This document shows positions 45,552-56,695 of a stretch of 64,000 nucleotides of DNA, piece by piece (positions within the stretch are counted from its first letter, which is position 1; the number at the start of each line of letters is the position of its first letter). The stretch covers positions 2,516,578-2,580,577 of the forward strand of contig FJUW01000004.1 of NCBI GenBank assembly GCA_900074885.1, given 5' to 3'. The translations under genes and the position numbers were made by a program. This DNA comes from Rhynchosporium graminicola (lineage: Eukaryota; Ascomycota; Leotiomycetes; Helotiales; Ploettnerulaceae). A model generated the notes under the pieces. The model was not told the origin of the DNA, did no database searches, and saw nothing but the letters and a program-made list of their open reading frames with translations.

Positions 45552-46479
45552 TGGAATAGGTGGGAAGAATTGTGACTTTCGCGGGTCGGAATTTTGGCTC
45601 TCGAATTTAGCACAATGCTGTTGCTAGAAGGGAACGGCTATGATGCTTGAGAATAAATGATCGCTGGATTCAGGGTCGCGTTGCGGGGTACAGTGACGCG
45701 AGACCGACGCGTTAAACGTGATATTTTCTGAATCATCTGCAACAATAGAGATTCGATGGAACGATAGCAATATGTGTTTCGGGGTCTTAGATCTTTCAAA
45801 AAAGCAGGCTGACAGTATTTGTGATGCCGTCCAGGTTTTCGGTAAGCTTCAGAGGTTCCATCTTCTGTAGCCACTCTATCTCCCTCCATGTTAACAACTT
45901 CAATGGGAAAGAAGGTATCTGCTGAGATACCGACACCATTCCGATATATGAAATCAGATGCAGGTTGTTCGGCTCAGGTACCCTTCACCTACTAAGTCAA
46001 GACTTCAGCCTCTTAAACCCAATTTTTTCCCGCTGTTGTCTCGTGAACAGAGGCTCGCTTACCATATGTCAACATAGGCATCGTTTACTACGTACATAGT
46101 TAAAATCCCTCATTCTGATCCATACAAGGCAGATTGAAGGTTCAAGGATCCATCATTTCAGTTAGTCATGCAGATTACCTGCGTGTAGATGGTTTTGACA
46201 GATAAATCCTACATCCGAGGTTATGAGTGTTAGTCTGGACCCGCGAGTGAAAAGCTAGAACACCAACTCCAGCCCGGTGCTGTCAAACGGGAGCTAAGGA
46301 TGGTCTCGCCCACAAGTTCAATATTTTTTATTCATATCCTGTCGGTGGCAGTGATCCTCCGTCTTCTGTCTATATCAAACGGCTGACCTTTTCTCAAGTT
46401 GTCGCCATCCCGGTGATGCTGAAGCTCGTTGATACAGATACAATAAAATCCAGTTTCTTGCGGCTCTAAGGCATTAATT
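45552..46479. other. Intergenic, Fta1 and F-box promoters
   Basis: 928 bp between divergent genes. A segment near 46040-46080 (GAGGCTCGCTTACCATATGTC) resembles 51448-51475 upstream of the second F-box gene (GAAGCTCGCTTGCCAGATGTC), so part of the promoter was duplicated with the gene. Confidence 0.5.
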
Positions 46480-47904
46480 ATGTCCGTCAAAGCATTCCGC
46501 AAACTTCTGCAGAAGATGTCTGGGAGCAAGTCCCATGGTCCCAGTCAAAGTGGTGGTGAAAGCCTTCCTGATAATACTCCGAACGCTACCGACTCAACTC
46601 ATCAGGAAATGTTTACGACCAATAGAAACAAGTTGCTTAAGCCCTCCAATGGAAACGAGAAAGACAGAAATCCCAACGATACTCCTGCTATACATACATC
46701 TCATCATATAACCTCTGTATCCAAGAAGTTCGGAATAATTTCTGAATTGGCACGAAGCACCCGTCATCGGCTCAAGATATCACGGGAAGCAAAGCCTCAT
46801 TTTTTCGACAAACTGCCCATCGAATTGATCATAGAAATTACCGAATATCTACCACTTTCTTCCAAGTCGCTACTCGCTTTGACTTGCCACAAAGCATACA
46901 ACACTCTTGGAACAAATGCCTGGACCATGATGCTTTCAAAGGATCAGCTCACAGAGAGAATGAACTTTCTTGAGCATTACTCGAAGGATTTACAGATAAA
47001 CTACGTCCCGTGCTACCACTGTCGGACTCTTCATCTATGCAAAACAGTATTCAAGCCTGGGCGTGATTCCCGCATTTTTCACCTTCTACAGCTCCAATAC
47101 AGTTCCGACCAGACGCCATGTCGTCAAGCCGAAGATCTTGCTTATAGCGGCAGCGATCTTGATTTCAGGACTATTCAAATAGCCATGAAATGGCATCGAC
47201 TTGGTAAAGACCCTAACGACTGGTTGTATTTTCTGAGCTACAGTCCGTGGCCTGCTTACGACAGGGAAGGCTACATCACGAGCAAAGCAAGAAAGTTCAA
47301 GGTTGTTCAGGGAACTTTGATATGCTGCTCGCAGAGAAATATCTTGGTGAGATCTGGTTGGCCCTTGGTACAGGCCAGTTCGACTATTATCGATATCTGT
47401 CCTCATTCCACGCTTTCGATTCAGGGAGACTACCCAGTAAGTATTGGCAGGATATTTGCGAGTCGCGATCGTGTTCTGTATGTGGATCAGCACATCAGAA
47501 ATTCACTCATCCATTCGTGTCCCTTTTGCCCAACGGAATACTTGGTCCGATGGCCAGCGGGAGACACGGGTCGAACACGCAAAAAGAAGCACTCCGATAA
47601 CATTATCATTGTTAAGACCTGGATGGACCTGGGAGAAGGGAGGACAGTCTTGGATCCTCGATGGTGGAGCCATTTACACAGAAACTACACGGCGTCTGAC
47701 GTGTTCAAGGATGCTGGGATTATTAATGGACCATATATACGTGATCTGGCTCGGGTTCGGTCAAAGTTTCGTTCTATCCGAGATGCTTATTGCGGCGTGA
47801 CAGAGTCTGAACCTGAGCATACCGTCACTTCGTGGGAGGCAAGGACGCTGGTGAAAGCATGGTCAGAGCGAAACAAAGCGCACATGAAGCGCAGCCGTGC
47901 TTGA
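46480..47904 (+). CDS. F-box protein with Cys-rich C-terminal region, paralogue A
   Basis: Single-exon 474-aa protein. Residues 1-105 are polar and disordered. The F-box is about residues 108-148 (FFDKLPIELIIEITEYLPLS, then LLALTCHKAYNTLG), expected to bind Skp1 in an SCF ubiquitin ligase. After it comes VPCYHCRTLHLC (Cys178, Cys181, Cys187) and, far downstream, HSCPFCPTEYLVRW, pairs of CxxC that could hold zinc. The C-terminal part has WMDLGEGRTVLDPRWWSH and RSKFRSIRDAY. This layout matches many uncharacterised fungal F-box proteins. The paralogue at 51879-53288 shares F-box, both CxxC motifs and the WW-containing block. Substrate unknown. Confidence 0.82.
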   Translation: MSVKAFRKLLQKMSGSKSHGPSQSGGESLPDNTPNATDSTHQEMFTTNRNKLLKPSNGNEKDRNPNDTPAIHTSHHITSVSKKFGIISELARSTRHRLKISREAKPHFFDKLPIELIIEITEYLPLSSKSLLALTCHKAYNTLGTNAWTMMLSKDQLTERMNFLEHYSKDLQINYVPCYHCRTLHLCKTVFKPGRDSRIFHLLQLQYSSDQTPCRQAEDLAYSGSDLDFRTIQIAMKWHRLGKDPNDWLYFLSYSPWPAYDREGYITSKARKFKVVQGTLICCSQRNILVRSGWPLVQASSTIIDICPHSTLSIQGDYPVSIGRIFASRDRVLYVDQHIRNSLIHSCPFCPTEYLVRWPAGDTGRTRKKKHSDNIIIVKTWMDLGEGRTVLDPRWWSHLHRNYTASDVFKDAGIINGPYIRDLARVRSKFRSIRDAYCGVTESEPEHTVTSWEARTLVKAWSERNKAHMKRSRA

Positions 47905-49224
47905 AATCTGCTTTACTCGTCTTCTAGCTCTAGATAATGATGATTGGAGGATATGGCCATGTCATCTTTCTTGAACATCATAGATATCACGATGAAGCGT
48001 GTATATTCATTTTTTCTTCGTCCACGTCTTGTCTCCATTGATTCTCTGGATATTAGCACAGTTTTTCGATCCAGCCAGTGTCACATCAAAGGAGGATTTC
48101 CTGATATCGAGGTCAGAAAGTTGGATTGATGAAAAAGATGCTTAATAGGTCCGGAGTTTCTAGTTGTTTCACTCACCAATCATGGCAATGGCCAATACTG
48201 GATCGAAATGGCTGTCAAGTTTTCAGCAGCCGATTCAGTTGCGATTCTGTCAATTCATCATATTATATCGAGTATCTAGTCAATCAATATCGTTCACACA
48301 GGAAGAAATATCCTATGATATCATGTGCCTTAACACGTCGAGCTTACTTCTTTGAGTGAGATACGATTATTGACATCACCTCAAGAACCTGCCGGGTACC
48401 AGGAACTAAAATGGTAGATATGTTGCCTGTTTTCGGAAATCCCAAACATGTCTCACTTGCTTATAATCTCACATAAATCCTTTCAAGTAGAAGCAAGTAT
48501 ATTGAGCTTCGATCATCCAGAAGAAATACATTTTAGAATTAATTTGATTAGCATAACAATGGAGGTACAAGAGAGAATACCAGGATATAGTGCTGCAAAG
48601 GAGAAACGATTATCAGGCGCGCAAGGTTAGTGTGCCCATATTTGATGAAGTATCGATCAACAGGCCATTGAGGTCTACTAGCCAATAAGCCACTCATTGG
48701 CCATCCAGAATTCATGATTGACCATCTCCACACTTGATGATGTGGCCTGGCAAGCTCGAAAAGGAGCCTGTAATTTCCTATGGAAACGTTGTAAAAGAGA
48801 GTCAATCTCGGCTCGCCGACACAGACTGGATCATTCTGGCCTCCAGTAACAAATCTAATCGCAAGTAAAGACTTCGAGAAACCTCTCATCTATTGGCGGA
48901 ACAAGCGAAATATTTCCAGATGAAGTTCGCCTTAATATGGCTGTAACCATTGAGGATGAGAGTTGGAGAAACAAAGCTTACACGTTTCCAAGAGTCCCTT
49001 CAGTTCTCTAGCTTGAAGCCTTCAGTACTATGAAGTCAGCGGATGTAAGGGGTTCATGACAAGAAGTGTCACATTGTGGAGATATTACAAAGCATCCCTG
49101 TTCGACGACTTTGGCCAGCTTCAGAATCCTTTTTATTTATGAAAGCAAGACAGAATTAATGTATGCACAGCACAGAAAGTCTCGAGTATTGTAGATCAAA
49201 ACTGGCATCGGAACCAAATATCAT
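47905..49224. other. AT-rich spacer
   Basis: 1.3 kb between F-box gene A and the two-module secreted protein gene, which converge. Short open frames only; no family recognised. Confidence 0.45.
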
Positions 49225-50211
49225 CTACAGAATCATTGCAGCACCCAATAGCAACAACCCCATGGCTCCAAATGGCTTCAAGGATTCCGCGGCGCCGATC
49301 ACAACAGTGCTCGTCGATGAAGGGACACCAGCTCCAGCGCCTGAAGCAGTACCCGTGCTCAAAATCGTGGAAGGCTTCATAGTCGTGGAATGGAGAGCTG
49401 ATCCATTCCCGTATGTCACGAAATCTGAGGTTGTTGTTGGCTGTGCGGCAGCGGTATTCGAGGCAGAAGCAGTTGGGTATGATGGTGCTGCTACAACATC
49501 ATCGTAAGCGTAATTTTGGATGATTCTTTCACAAGATCACTAAGACATACCGGTTGTTGGAGTAGCACTTGAACCACCAGCTTGCGCAGCACTGAATGAA
49601 CTTATGATCGGGGTAACTCCCTCACCAGTCCCCTGCTTCGAAGCAGCAAAACATTCGTTCCTCAACGACGCAGCAAAGGACTTATTAGATCCAGGCGATG
49701 TAACGTAGGACTCGTACGCCTTCTCACATGCATCGCATGAGTTTTTTCGGACTGCACAGAGTGACTGATTAGCACCCGGCGCAGATCCACAATCAAGTCT
49801 CTGCTGATCGCATACGCTCGCTGCGGTTGTAGTTCCTGCTGACGCCGAAGATACCGACGTGGTTGCAACAATGATTGTAGATGTAGGTGTAGTGCCCGCA
49901 ACAGTCAAGCTGGAGATGATGGGATTAACTCCAGTCCCATCACCTACTGTCGAGGCAGCAAAACACTCATTGCGGAGAGATGCAGCCAGAGACTTATTGG
50001 AATTTGGTGAGATAATGTACCTTTCGTAGGCAGCTTCGCAAGCATCGCAAGCAGACTTTTGGGACGCGCAGAGGGACTGATTGGCACCTGGAACGGCTCC
50101 GCAGGTCAGACGTTGTTGGGAGCAAGTATCTGTTTGGCGGGAGTTCAGGAGGGGGTTGGCAATGATGCTGGATGCTAAGCCGGCAAGAAGGAACAGGGTT
50201 TTGGAACGCAT
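49225..50211 (-). CDS. Secreted protein with two six-cysteine modules and GPI-type tail
   Basis: Predicted 308-aa protein from exons 50211-49551 and 49490-49225 (60-nt GT-AG intron). The signal peptide is MRSKTLFLLAGLASSIIA. Two modules of 58 residues (about 30-87 and 134-191) each have six Cys in the same spacing and share PGANQSLCA, CDACE.AYE and SLRNECFAAS. Each carries two N-glycosylation sequons (NQS, NKS) at identical places. The modules are separated by a Ser/Thr-rich linker, and a second Ser/Thr/Ala-rich stretch leads to a hydrophobic end (FGAMGLLLLGAAMIL), a GPI-attachment signal. I do not recognise the module. A cell-wall surface protein is the natural reading. Longer 5' open frame exists but this ATG begins a clean signal peptide 141 nt after a TATA box. 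Confidence 0.82.
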
Positions 50212-50352
50212 TTTACTAGTTTGTTTGGTATGGAGGAACGATTGCTGATTATTCTTGATTGCTAGTGCACAGATCGTAGTGTTGAAGTTTGTCTTTTCGT
50301 TGCAATCGAATGGAAGTATGGACTGCCAAAACGAAAAGAAGAGGCAATCCCA

Positions 50353-50360
50353 TTTATATA
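50353..50360 (-). promoter_or_regulatory. TATA box of the two-module surface protein gene
   Basis: Minus-strand TATATAAA, about 142 nt upstream of ATG 50211. Confidence 0.5.
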
Positions 50361-51878
50361 ACTTCTTGCTCACCTGCAGGAGCAAAACGAAAAGAAAAAT
50401 AAATATCAGGCCATAGCGAGCATCCAATGATTCAGCCATGTTTCTCGTATTTTTCTCGCTTCCTTGATGTGATGTTTATGTACACTCACTCGGGTGCCAC
50501 CGTTACTAAGCCGATTGTACCTGAGCTATACCGTTTGAGGAAAATGAATAAGAGAAACTGTGAAACCCGGAGAGTGTACGACCAGGGTAGAAGCAGCTTG
50601 TACGATGTGTGGCGGTTTTGCAGGTTTATCCGGTAGAGGGATACGAGGTTAATAAGCATCGCTAAGCTTTATGGCCAATCGCCCTCAGCCCTCAGCTGTT
50701 GGTCAAAACAACAAAGCGGGTTGTTTAGCATCATTCTGTCCTATTTAGACTTAGTGTATTCGAAAATCCCAGCTTCGGATGAATCGAGGCGCATGCATTG
50801 AATTCGCAGAATGAGCAGACTGGAAAATTGAGATTTTTTGGGCATTGTGAGTTCAGGATACGTCTTATGCCTCTAATATTGTGACCTGTTGCTGTGGTAA
50901 TAGTTTATAGGTTCTTCATCCCCACTGGACATCATACAACTCGTAATTCTCATGTACACTAACTGAAACAGCGACCGACCTTTAGTTGTGGCTACACCAG
51001 CCGCCGATACTCGCTCCTATCTTATCAAAGTGCGTTGGAAACTTAGGTGAAGTGGTAGAGACGAAAGCGAAACCGGGCTCAATAATGATCACTTCCGGCT
51101 TGTGTTAATCGAGGCTCATTCAGTGAGTAAGCCTTCCTATGGCTGGAGTCTCCGAAAGCGATTCAATGCTCTCCACGTGATCTGATGTAACAATTGAGGT
51201 GGCTTGAATTGTCGAAATTCACGAATTCTTTGTCAAAATAATTTAAATATTCCTAAAATTTTGTCTTCGATTCTTCTGCTTTCTGGCTGATTGTCGCTCG
51301 TCCAGTGTGTCAGCTCGTTGGTTTTCATCTCACGATCTTTGCCATCCACCAGATATAATTATGATTTTTTAAATAGCAAGACGTTGGGTAATAGGTAGTG
51401 GCTACAACTTCTCAATCTTGAGTCATATTCTCGTTGTCTGGTCATTCGAGAAGCTCGCTTGCCAGATGTCAACACATCATTACCAATTTACCTCATCTAT
51501 GAGATTTTTTTCCTGCGTCCGACAAATATTATCGAACCTCGATGGATATTCTCCAGATACTAACCATGTAGCCAACAATTCAGATGAACGTTGTTTATAA
51601 GCCTGAGCAATGTAATCACTACCGAGGGTATCAACCCTATCTAGACCCGGGAGCCCTAGTAGTTGCTACACTAAGTGGCACTAACATCACTACGATGATC
51701 TCCAACCCCCGGAGGAGAAAGCCAGATAGAAAATTCTATTGTTCACTTAATTTGGTGCAGTCAATGTCTCCGATATCGAATGGCCGGCTCTCCCTATGAT
51801 CATCAATTTCCCGGTATTCCTGCAACATCATCAGCACATGTGTTACAGTATCTAGACTCTCAGAGCCGACCGACCACA
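50361..51878. other. Intergenic between divergent genes
   Basis: About 1.5 kb holding the surface-protein promoter and the promoter of F-box gene B. The block near 51448-51475 resembles the promoter of F-box gene A. An in-frame ATG at 51780 could extend gene B. Confidence 0.45.
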
Positions 51879-53288
51879 ATGCATTCCGAAAACTGTCGCA
51901 AGCTTCTCAAGAAGATCTCCGGGAAGATTTCTAAGGACTCCGATCCACGCGGGAGCACAAAAATGCAGGAGAAACCACCTGCGACACACCCAGGTTCCCC
52001 GGGTTCCGTGGAAAATAAAACGACCAGATTACTCTCTCGTTTCATACGAAACAATCGAGACGGTAGCTTAGAGCCGCCTCAGCGTAGTTCTGATGCGCAC
52101 TCAGCTCATAGACCTTCTGTAACCAAGAAACTCAGATTTCTCCCTCGTCTTGCAAGAAGCAAACCTCGGAATCTTGAGGAAATACCATCAGCAGAGTCGC
52201 AAAAAGCAAGGCCATGCCACATATTCGAAAAGCTTCCTATTGTTCTGATATTATATATGGCTGATTCTATACCACTTTCTTCTACGGCATTATTTGCTTT
52301 GACCTGCCACAAAGCTTATAATGTTCTTGGGTCTCGGTATTGGGCTAGACTGCGTGCTGAAGAACAGCTTCATGAACACATGGAGTTTCTTGAACAGCTC
52401 TCAAAAGAGTATCCAGTAAACTATGTTCCATGCTATCATTGTCGAATCCTCCATCGATGTCAGCTTGAAAATGGAAAAATTAATATCATCCTGCCCCAAT
52501 ATAGCGCAGCCTTTACTCCATGTGTCCAAGCAGAGACATACCATGGACACCAACACCGAGCAATACTCGGACCAGCGGGCGACTTTAGCTCTCAGTTCAG
52601 AACTATTCAGATGGCCATGAAACGTCACCGATTTGGACACGATCCAAAGCTTTGGCTAAGAGTGCTCGAGACGACTCTTGAAGGGATAAACCATGCTCTC
52701 CCAAGACTCCCGTTTGGCTACGAGCGAAGGGTGAAGATTGTTCAAGGATCCCTGCTAAGCCGTACAGAAATGTCTACCTTACTACCATTTGGTTCGCCTA
52801 TTCGGACTTTGAATATGATGGGTGCCCGGATTCTTGCTAATATATGTGCTCATTTCACATTGTCTGTACTGACAAACCACCCGACAATTCCTGTTTGTGC
52901 TCTCAACCATGACCACACTCACAGCCGATGTGATAGAAGGTCGAAAATTATTTCTTGCAACAAATGCCCAACGGAGTACCAGATCCGATTCGAGGAATCT
53001 GCAGAGTTTGGTCACTGGGTCGTTGTTACAAGGTGGATAGATCTGGGGGAAGGGAAGACCGTTCGAGATCCTAGATGGTGGAGCCGTTTCGGTTCTCTCT
53101 ACACATCATCGAATGTCTTTGAGGGAGTAGAAGGTCTCAATGGGCCAAGTATAGCTGATCGGTCCCCGGTGCGGTCGAATTTTGTTTCTATCCGCGATGC
53201 ATTTCGAGACTTAGACACTGGTGTGCCTGAGCCATTGGTCTCTCTGTCACTTGCAAAAAGGTTAACAAGCCAAAGATGGCGAGCGTAA
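51879..53288 (+). CDS. F-box protein with Cys-rich C-terminal region, paralogue B
   Basis: Single-exon protein of 469 aa from ATG 51879, or 502 aa from the in-frame ATG 51780. I prefer 51879 because MHSENCRKLLKKISGK aligns with the start of paralogue A (MSVKAFRKLLQKMSGSK). The F-box is HIFEKLPIVLILYMADSIPL then LFALTCHKAYNVLG. It shares with A the YVPCYHCRILHRC motif, CNKCPTEYQIRF, WIDLGEGKTVRDPRWWS and a FVSIRDAF end. Both genes are plus strand, 4 kb apart, with the secreted protein gene between them, so they arose by local duplication and have diverged well. Expected role: substrate receptor of an SCF ubiquitin ligase, target unknown. Confidence 0.8.
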   Translation: MHSENCRKLLKKISGKISKDSDPRGSTKMQEKPPATHPGSPGSVENKTTRLLSRFIRNNRDGSLEPPQRSSDAHSAHRPSVTKKLRFLPRLARSKPRNLEEIPSAESQKARPCHIFEKLPIVLILYMADSIPLSSTALFALTCHKAYNVLGSRYWARLRAEEQLHEHMEFLEQLSKEYPVNYVPCYHCRILHRCQLENGKINIILPQYSAAFTPCVQAETYHGHQHRAILGPAGDFSSQFRTIQMAMKRHRFGHDPKLWLRVLETTLEGINHALPRLPFGYERRVKIVQGSLLSRTEMSTLLPFGSPIRTLNMMGARILANICAHFTLSVLTNHPTIPVCALNHDHTHSRCDRRSKIISCNKCPTEYQIRFEESAEFGHWVVVTRWIDLGEGKTVRDPRWWSRFGSLYTSSNVFEGVEGLNGPSIADRSPVRSNFVSIRDAFRDLDTGVPEPLVSLSLAKRLTSQRWRA

Positions 53289-54436
53289 TGGAGACATGTG
53301 GATATGTAAAATGAGGGGAATTAATTCACTTATGGGACCCGCAGAGGTCTAACGGATCAGTAAGATAAGGATATCAGTCTGATTTGTTTACAAAGTTGTA
53401 GCCGAAACTAGGTTCGGCATAGCATAAATTTTGAAGGCTCTTCAGTTCTATGGATTTTGGGGATTTAGTCAATGAATCAAAAATATACACAATCAGCGAC
53501 ATAGTATCACATCTGCCTCATTCCTGAAGCGTGAAGGAGAGAATTGTTCCTTAATGTTCTTTACTGTCTACAAAATCCAGTGTGTAACTAAACCGACTTG
53601 TATCTGAACATATCTAATAATGATTTTGAGTTCGAATAGATCCAGAATTACTATTTTCTACAATTAAAAAAATTCCTTTATTGATTTCTCCCTGGCGATT
53701 ATACTTCGACTATGAACGATTTAGAAGTAAGTCTTAAATCAATATTTCCTTCACTGCAAATACCCCAGGATTTTGATTAAGGGTAAATCGTAGTATCTTG
53801 CTTTTTTCAATTAGACATAAAGGTAAATTCATTGCTCCCCTTATCTCGGTGCGAGTTTTCAAATCATAGTATACAATATACTTCAAAACCGGAAGACTTT
53901 TGTAGTACTGTAGGCTTGAATTATATACATACTATAAGATAAGCTTTGTTGATCTTCTATTATCTTCATTCGACCTGCAGAGCTGTACTCTCTATCTTCT
54001 CGTGGTGGAGGCTGTAAACACTCAATTTATTTGAGATAGCTAAAGAGAGACGCAATCGAAGATTATCTGCAATATAGGAGGAAGGGAAGGCGCTGCGGGC
54101 TTGATAGATAGATATTCTTACGATAATTCGATTTATATGCACTCTCGATAGTCTATACCGCATATAATCACGATTTCTACGAATTTACGACCTTTACCCT
54201 CCTTCTCTCTCCTTCTTCCGACTCTTTAACTACTACTGCTCCCGAAACGACTACTTACAGCTAATTGCCTTCAAATCTTTCTTAGTCGGGGCTCTTATCA
54301 TCTCTCTCCCGAAATGTATATACTTGAACTAGACAGATTCCACGACGAAGGGATTTCAAAGGCAAGGCATAAGAGTACTATTGAGGTTCATTAAGAGGGT
54401 AACTATTAGTCTCGCGACCGACTTCTCGGAGGGCGC

Positions 54437-54515
54437 AAGGCAAGGAAGAAGGAAGAAGGAAGAAGGAAGAAGGAAGAAGGAGGAGGAGGAGGAGGAGGAG
54501 GAGGAGGAAGAGGAG
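54437..54515. repeat. GAAGGA/GGA microsatellite
   Basis: About 79 bp of AAGGAAG units passing into pure GGA triplets. Confidence 0.9.
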
Positions 54516-54788
54516 GTGAAAGGTAGTATATTCGAATTGGGCTATATGCGTGCGTGCCAAGACAAGCCGGGCTTATACCCTATACTAAGGCCCTTCGGGG
54601 TCTGAGGTACTGAACGATCGGTATACTACCGTAACCCTTATATACTATACACGACTAATTTTTACGATATCGAACATCTCTAGCGGACTATCTTGTTTGA
54701 AGGAGATCGACGAAGAAGACTAGCTATAGCTAAAGCGCTATTAAGTATGATATTATCTAACAAGGCTCTATATATATATATATAAACT

Positions 54789-54842
54789 AAGACCTTAGCT
54801 AGATATGTCCCTATGTCCTTCGGGAGGCTCAGGAGATAGGCT
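54789..54842 (+). repeat. 54-bp dispersed repeat, copy 2
   Basis: Direct copy of 27559-27612 with mostly C-to-T and G-to-A differences. It lies next to a TA-rich run. The parent element is not identifiable from these two fragments. Confidence 0.8.
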
Positions 54843-55589
54843 TCAAAAGCCCTCCGACTGGACGCATATTACTATTACTTTAATTATCATCATATCTTTA
54901 TTCGAGTTATAATCAAGTGATTTTCAGATAATCGGATTCAGATTTTGATTTTGAATAGCTATCTCCTTTGGTTCGAAATCACTACATCGATTTAGGAATC
55001 GCTAAACGGATTACAATTCACTTTGGCGATTATTCAGAATTATTTCTAATTATGACACCCTCACAAATTCAGAATGATCAAACGATCTTGAGAGAGTCAT
55101 AATGAATCAGGCTCGCTGGAGATGAGAGGCTATTTTGATTTCCTCTTGCATAGGTGTATCGCAAGGTTAGGTTGATCTTCAGAGTAAGGCATAGAGTAGT
55201 TGAAAGTTGTTGGTTGCATTGCAGTACTAATTACTATGGAGAGTTGACTGAAGATATGATCTCGCACGGACCATACACGTGACCGTGACCATACCCATTA
55301 TCCTCGCAACAATTATTATTTGGAGTCAGAAGGTGAAAGCCTTGAATGGATGCTCTTAGGTGAGTTTCAAGTTTACTTCTAGCGCTCGCTTTCTATCTGC
55401 CGATCGCGACTGCTCACCACAGCTACTTGAAATGTACCTCGGTAGGTACCTAGGTATGATTACTCATACTCAGCGAGGTAGGTCACTTGGAAACAATGAT
55501 AAAAGTCACAAGTTCCCCCAATTCCGACATTCAATCTCCTGCTCAAATACCGCAGTCATCATCCTCTCAGATTCTCATCCCCGGAAACC

Positions 55590-56190
55590 ATGACGTCGTA
55601 CAGCCCAAAATCTCAAACCCGGAAGCTCGAAGCAACCCGCATAACTCTCACATCTCTAAAACCCCACGACGATGTCCTGGGGAGTTTATACTCCTCCATC
55701 GGGTCACCAGAGTCCGTCAATGAGTGGCCGAAGATGCTAACGGATATTAAATCATCTTCGGATGCAGAAGATGCACGAGAGAAATTCACCAGTGCTGCGA
55801 AAGAACTTCTCGGACCTCATGATTTCATGATATTCCAGGTTGTTCTCCCCTATCCCAGCAAAGACGATCTCGACTAAACATATTTGCTTCCAGGAATTCA
55901 ATCACGGAGCCTGGATCCCGATGTTTGGCGCAGGCGACGGGTTGAAATCGAAGAGAATCATCCTCGGCAATCCATTAATCGCTATCACGATGCTGCAACA
56001 TGATGTGAATGCTGGTTTGTTCGTACCAGTTCAGATTCTTGTGCAGGAGAAGAAGGAAGGTGGTACGGAGATATTCTATGATTTGCCTAGTGGGTTGATT
56101 GCGGGGGTGAACAAAGATCAGGAGCTTGTAAGCGCCGCTGAAAGGCTGGATGAGAAATTAGCGGCGCTTTTGAACGATGTGTTATCTTGA
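55590..56190 (+). CDS. DUF302-domain protein
   Basis: Predicted 181-aa protein, exons 55590-55838 and 55894-56190 with a 55-nt GT-AG intron; the join gives GPHDFMIFQEFNHGAWIPMF. The C-terminal half, with GNPLIAITMLQHDVNAGLFV and GGTEIFYDLPSGLIAG, matches the DUF302 pattern of an alpha/beta domain seen alone in bacteria and many fungi. No signal peptide or membrane segment. The function of the family is unknown. The stop is followed about 500 bp later by the convergent monooxygenase gene. Confidence 0.75.
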
Positions 56191-56695
56191 GATTGGAGGG
56201 CGAATTTATTTTCGTTACTCGACGAGCGTGCTGTTTTGAAGGTTCGATGGCGTTGTCCTGATGGGATCATTTGTATGTGGTGAGGTTTAAATACTGAACA
56301 ATGCTTCCCATAGAGGATTGAAAAATAACATTCTTCCCTGAATTTCGATACAAAAAACGTAATCTTGGTCCATTGAGAGCAAATTTATAGAGGGTAGGGA
56401 GGCAAGTGGAGCTGTTTCTACTTAAAAAGAGTTCTAGATCATTGCGAAGCAGCCGGGGAGCGTTCTGGACTGTGAAGAACATGGTGTGTTTGGGTGGTTC
56501 CGGACGATGAGTATCACCAAGGCAGCAATTATTTGCAGTATGAACAAGAGCAACAAGAAAAACTATCAAATGTCGCTGCATTTTCGTGACATTTAAAAAC
56601 ACATGCAGATACCCCGAGTCAAGCTTTTAAACTTCAATCGAATTGACTTCTTATGCTGTAGAACAGACCCAAGCTTCATTATCAACACAAATTGC
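56191..56695. other. Spacer between convergent genes
   Basis: 505 bp between DUF302 and monooxygenase 3' ends. A 111-codon minus-strand open frame is present but has no recognisable content. Confidence 0.5.

Larger units (their letters stand above)
53289..55589. other. AT-rich repeat gap
   Basis: 2.3 kb without supported host genes. It holds a GAAGGA/GGA microsatellite (54437-54515), the second copy of the 54-bp repeat (54789-54842), a short TATATA run at 54768-54783 and otherwise very AT-rich sequence. A Lys/Glu-only open frame over the microsatellite is spurious. Confidence 0.55.

Noticed and set aside
54381..54605. Lys/Glu-rich 74-codon frame and Leu-rich frame opposite
   Set aside because: Both are translations of the GAAGGA/GGA microsatellite in AT-rich repeat DNA.
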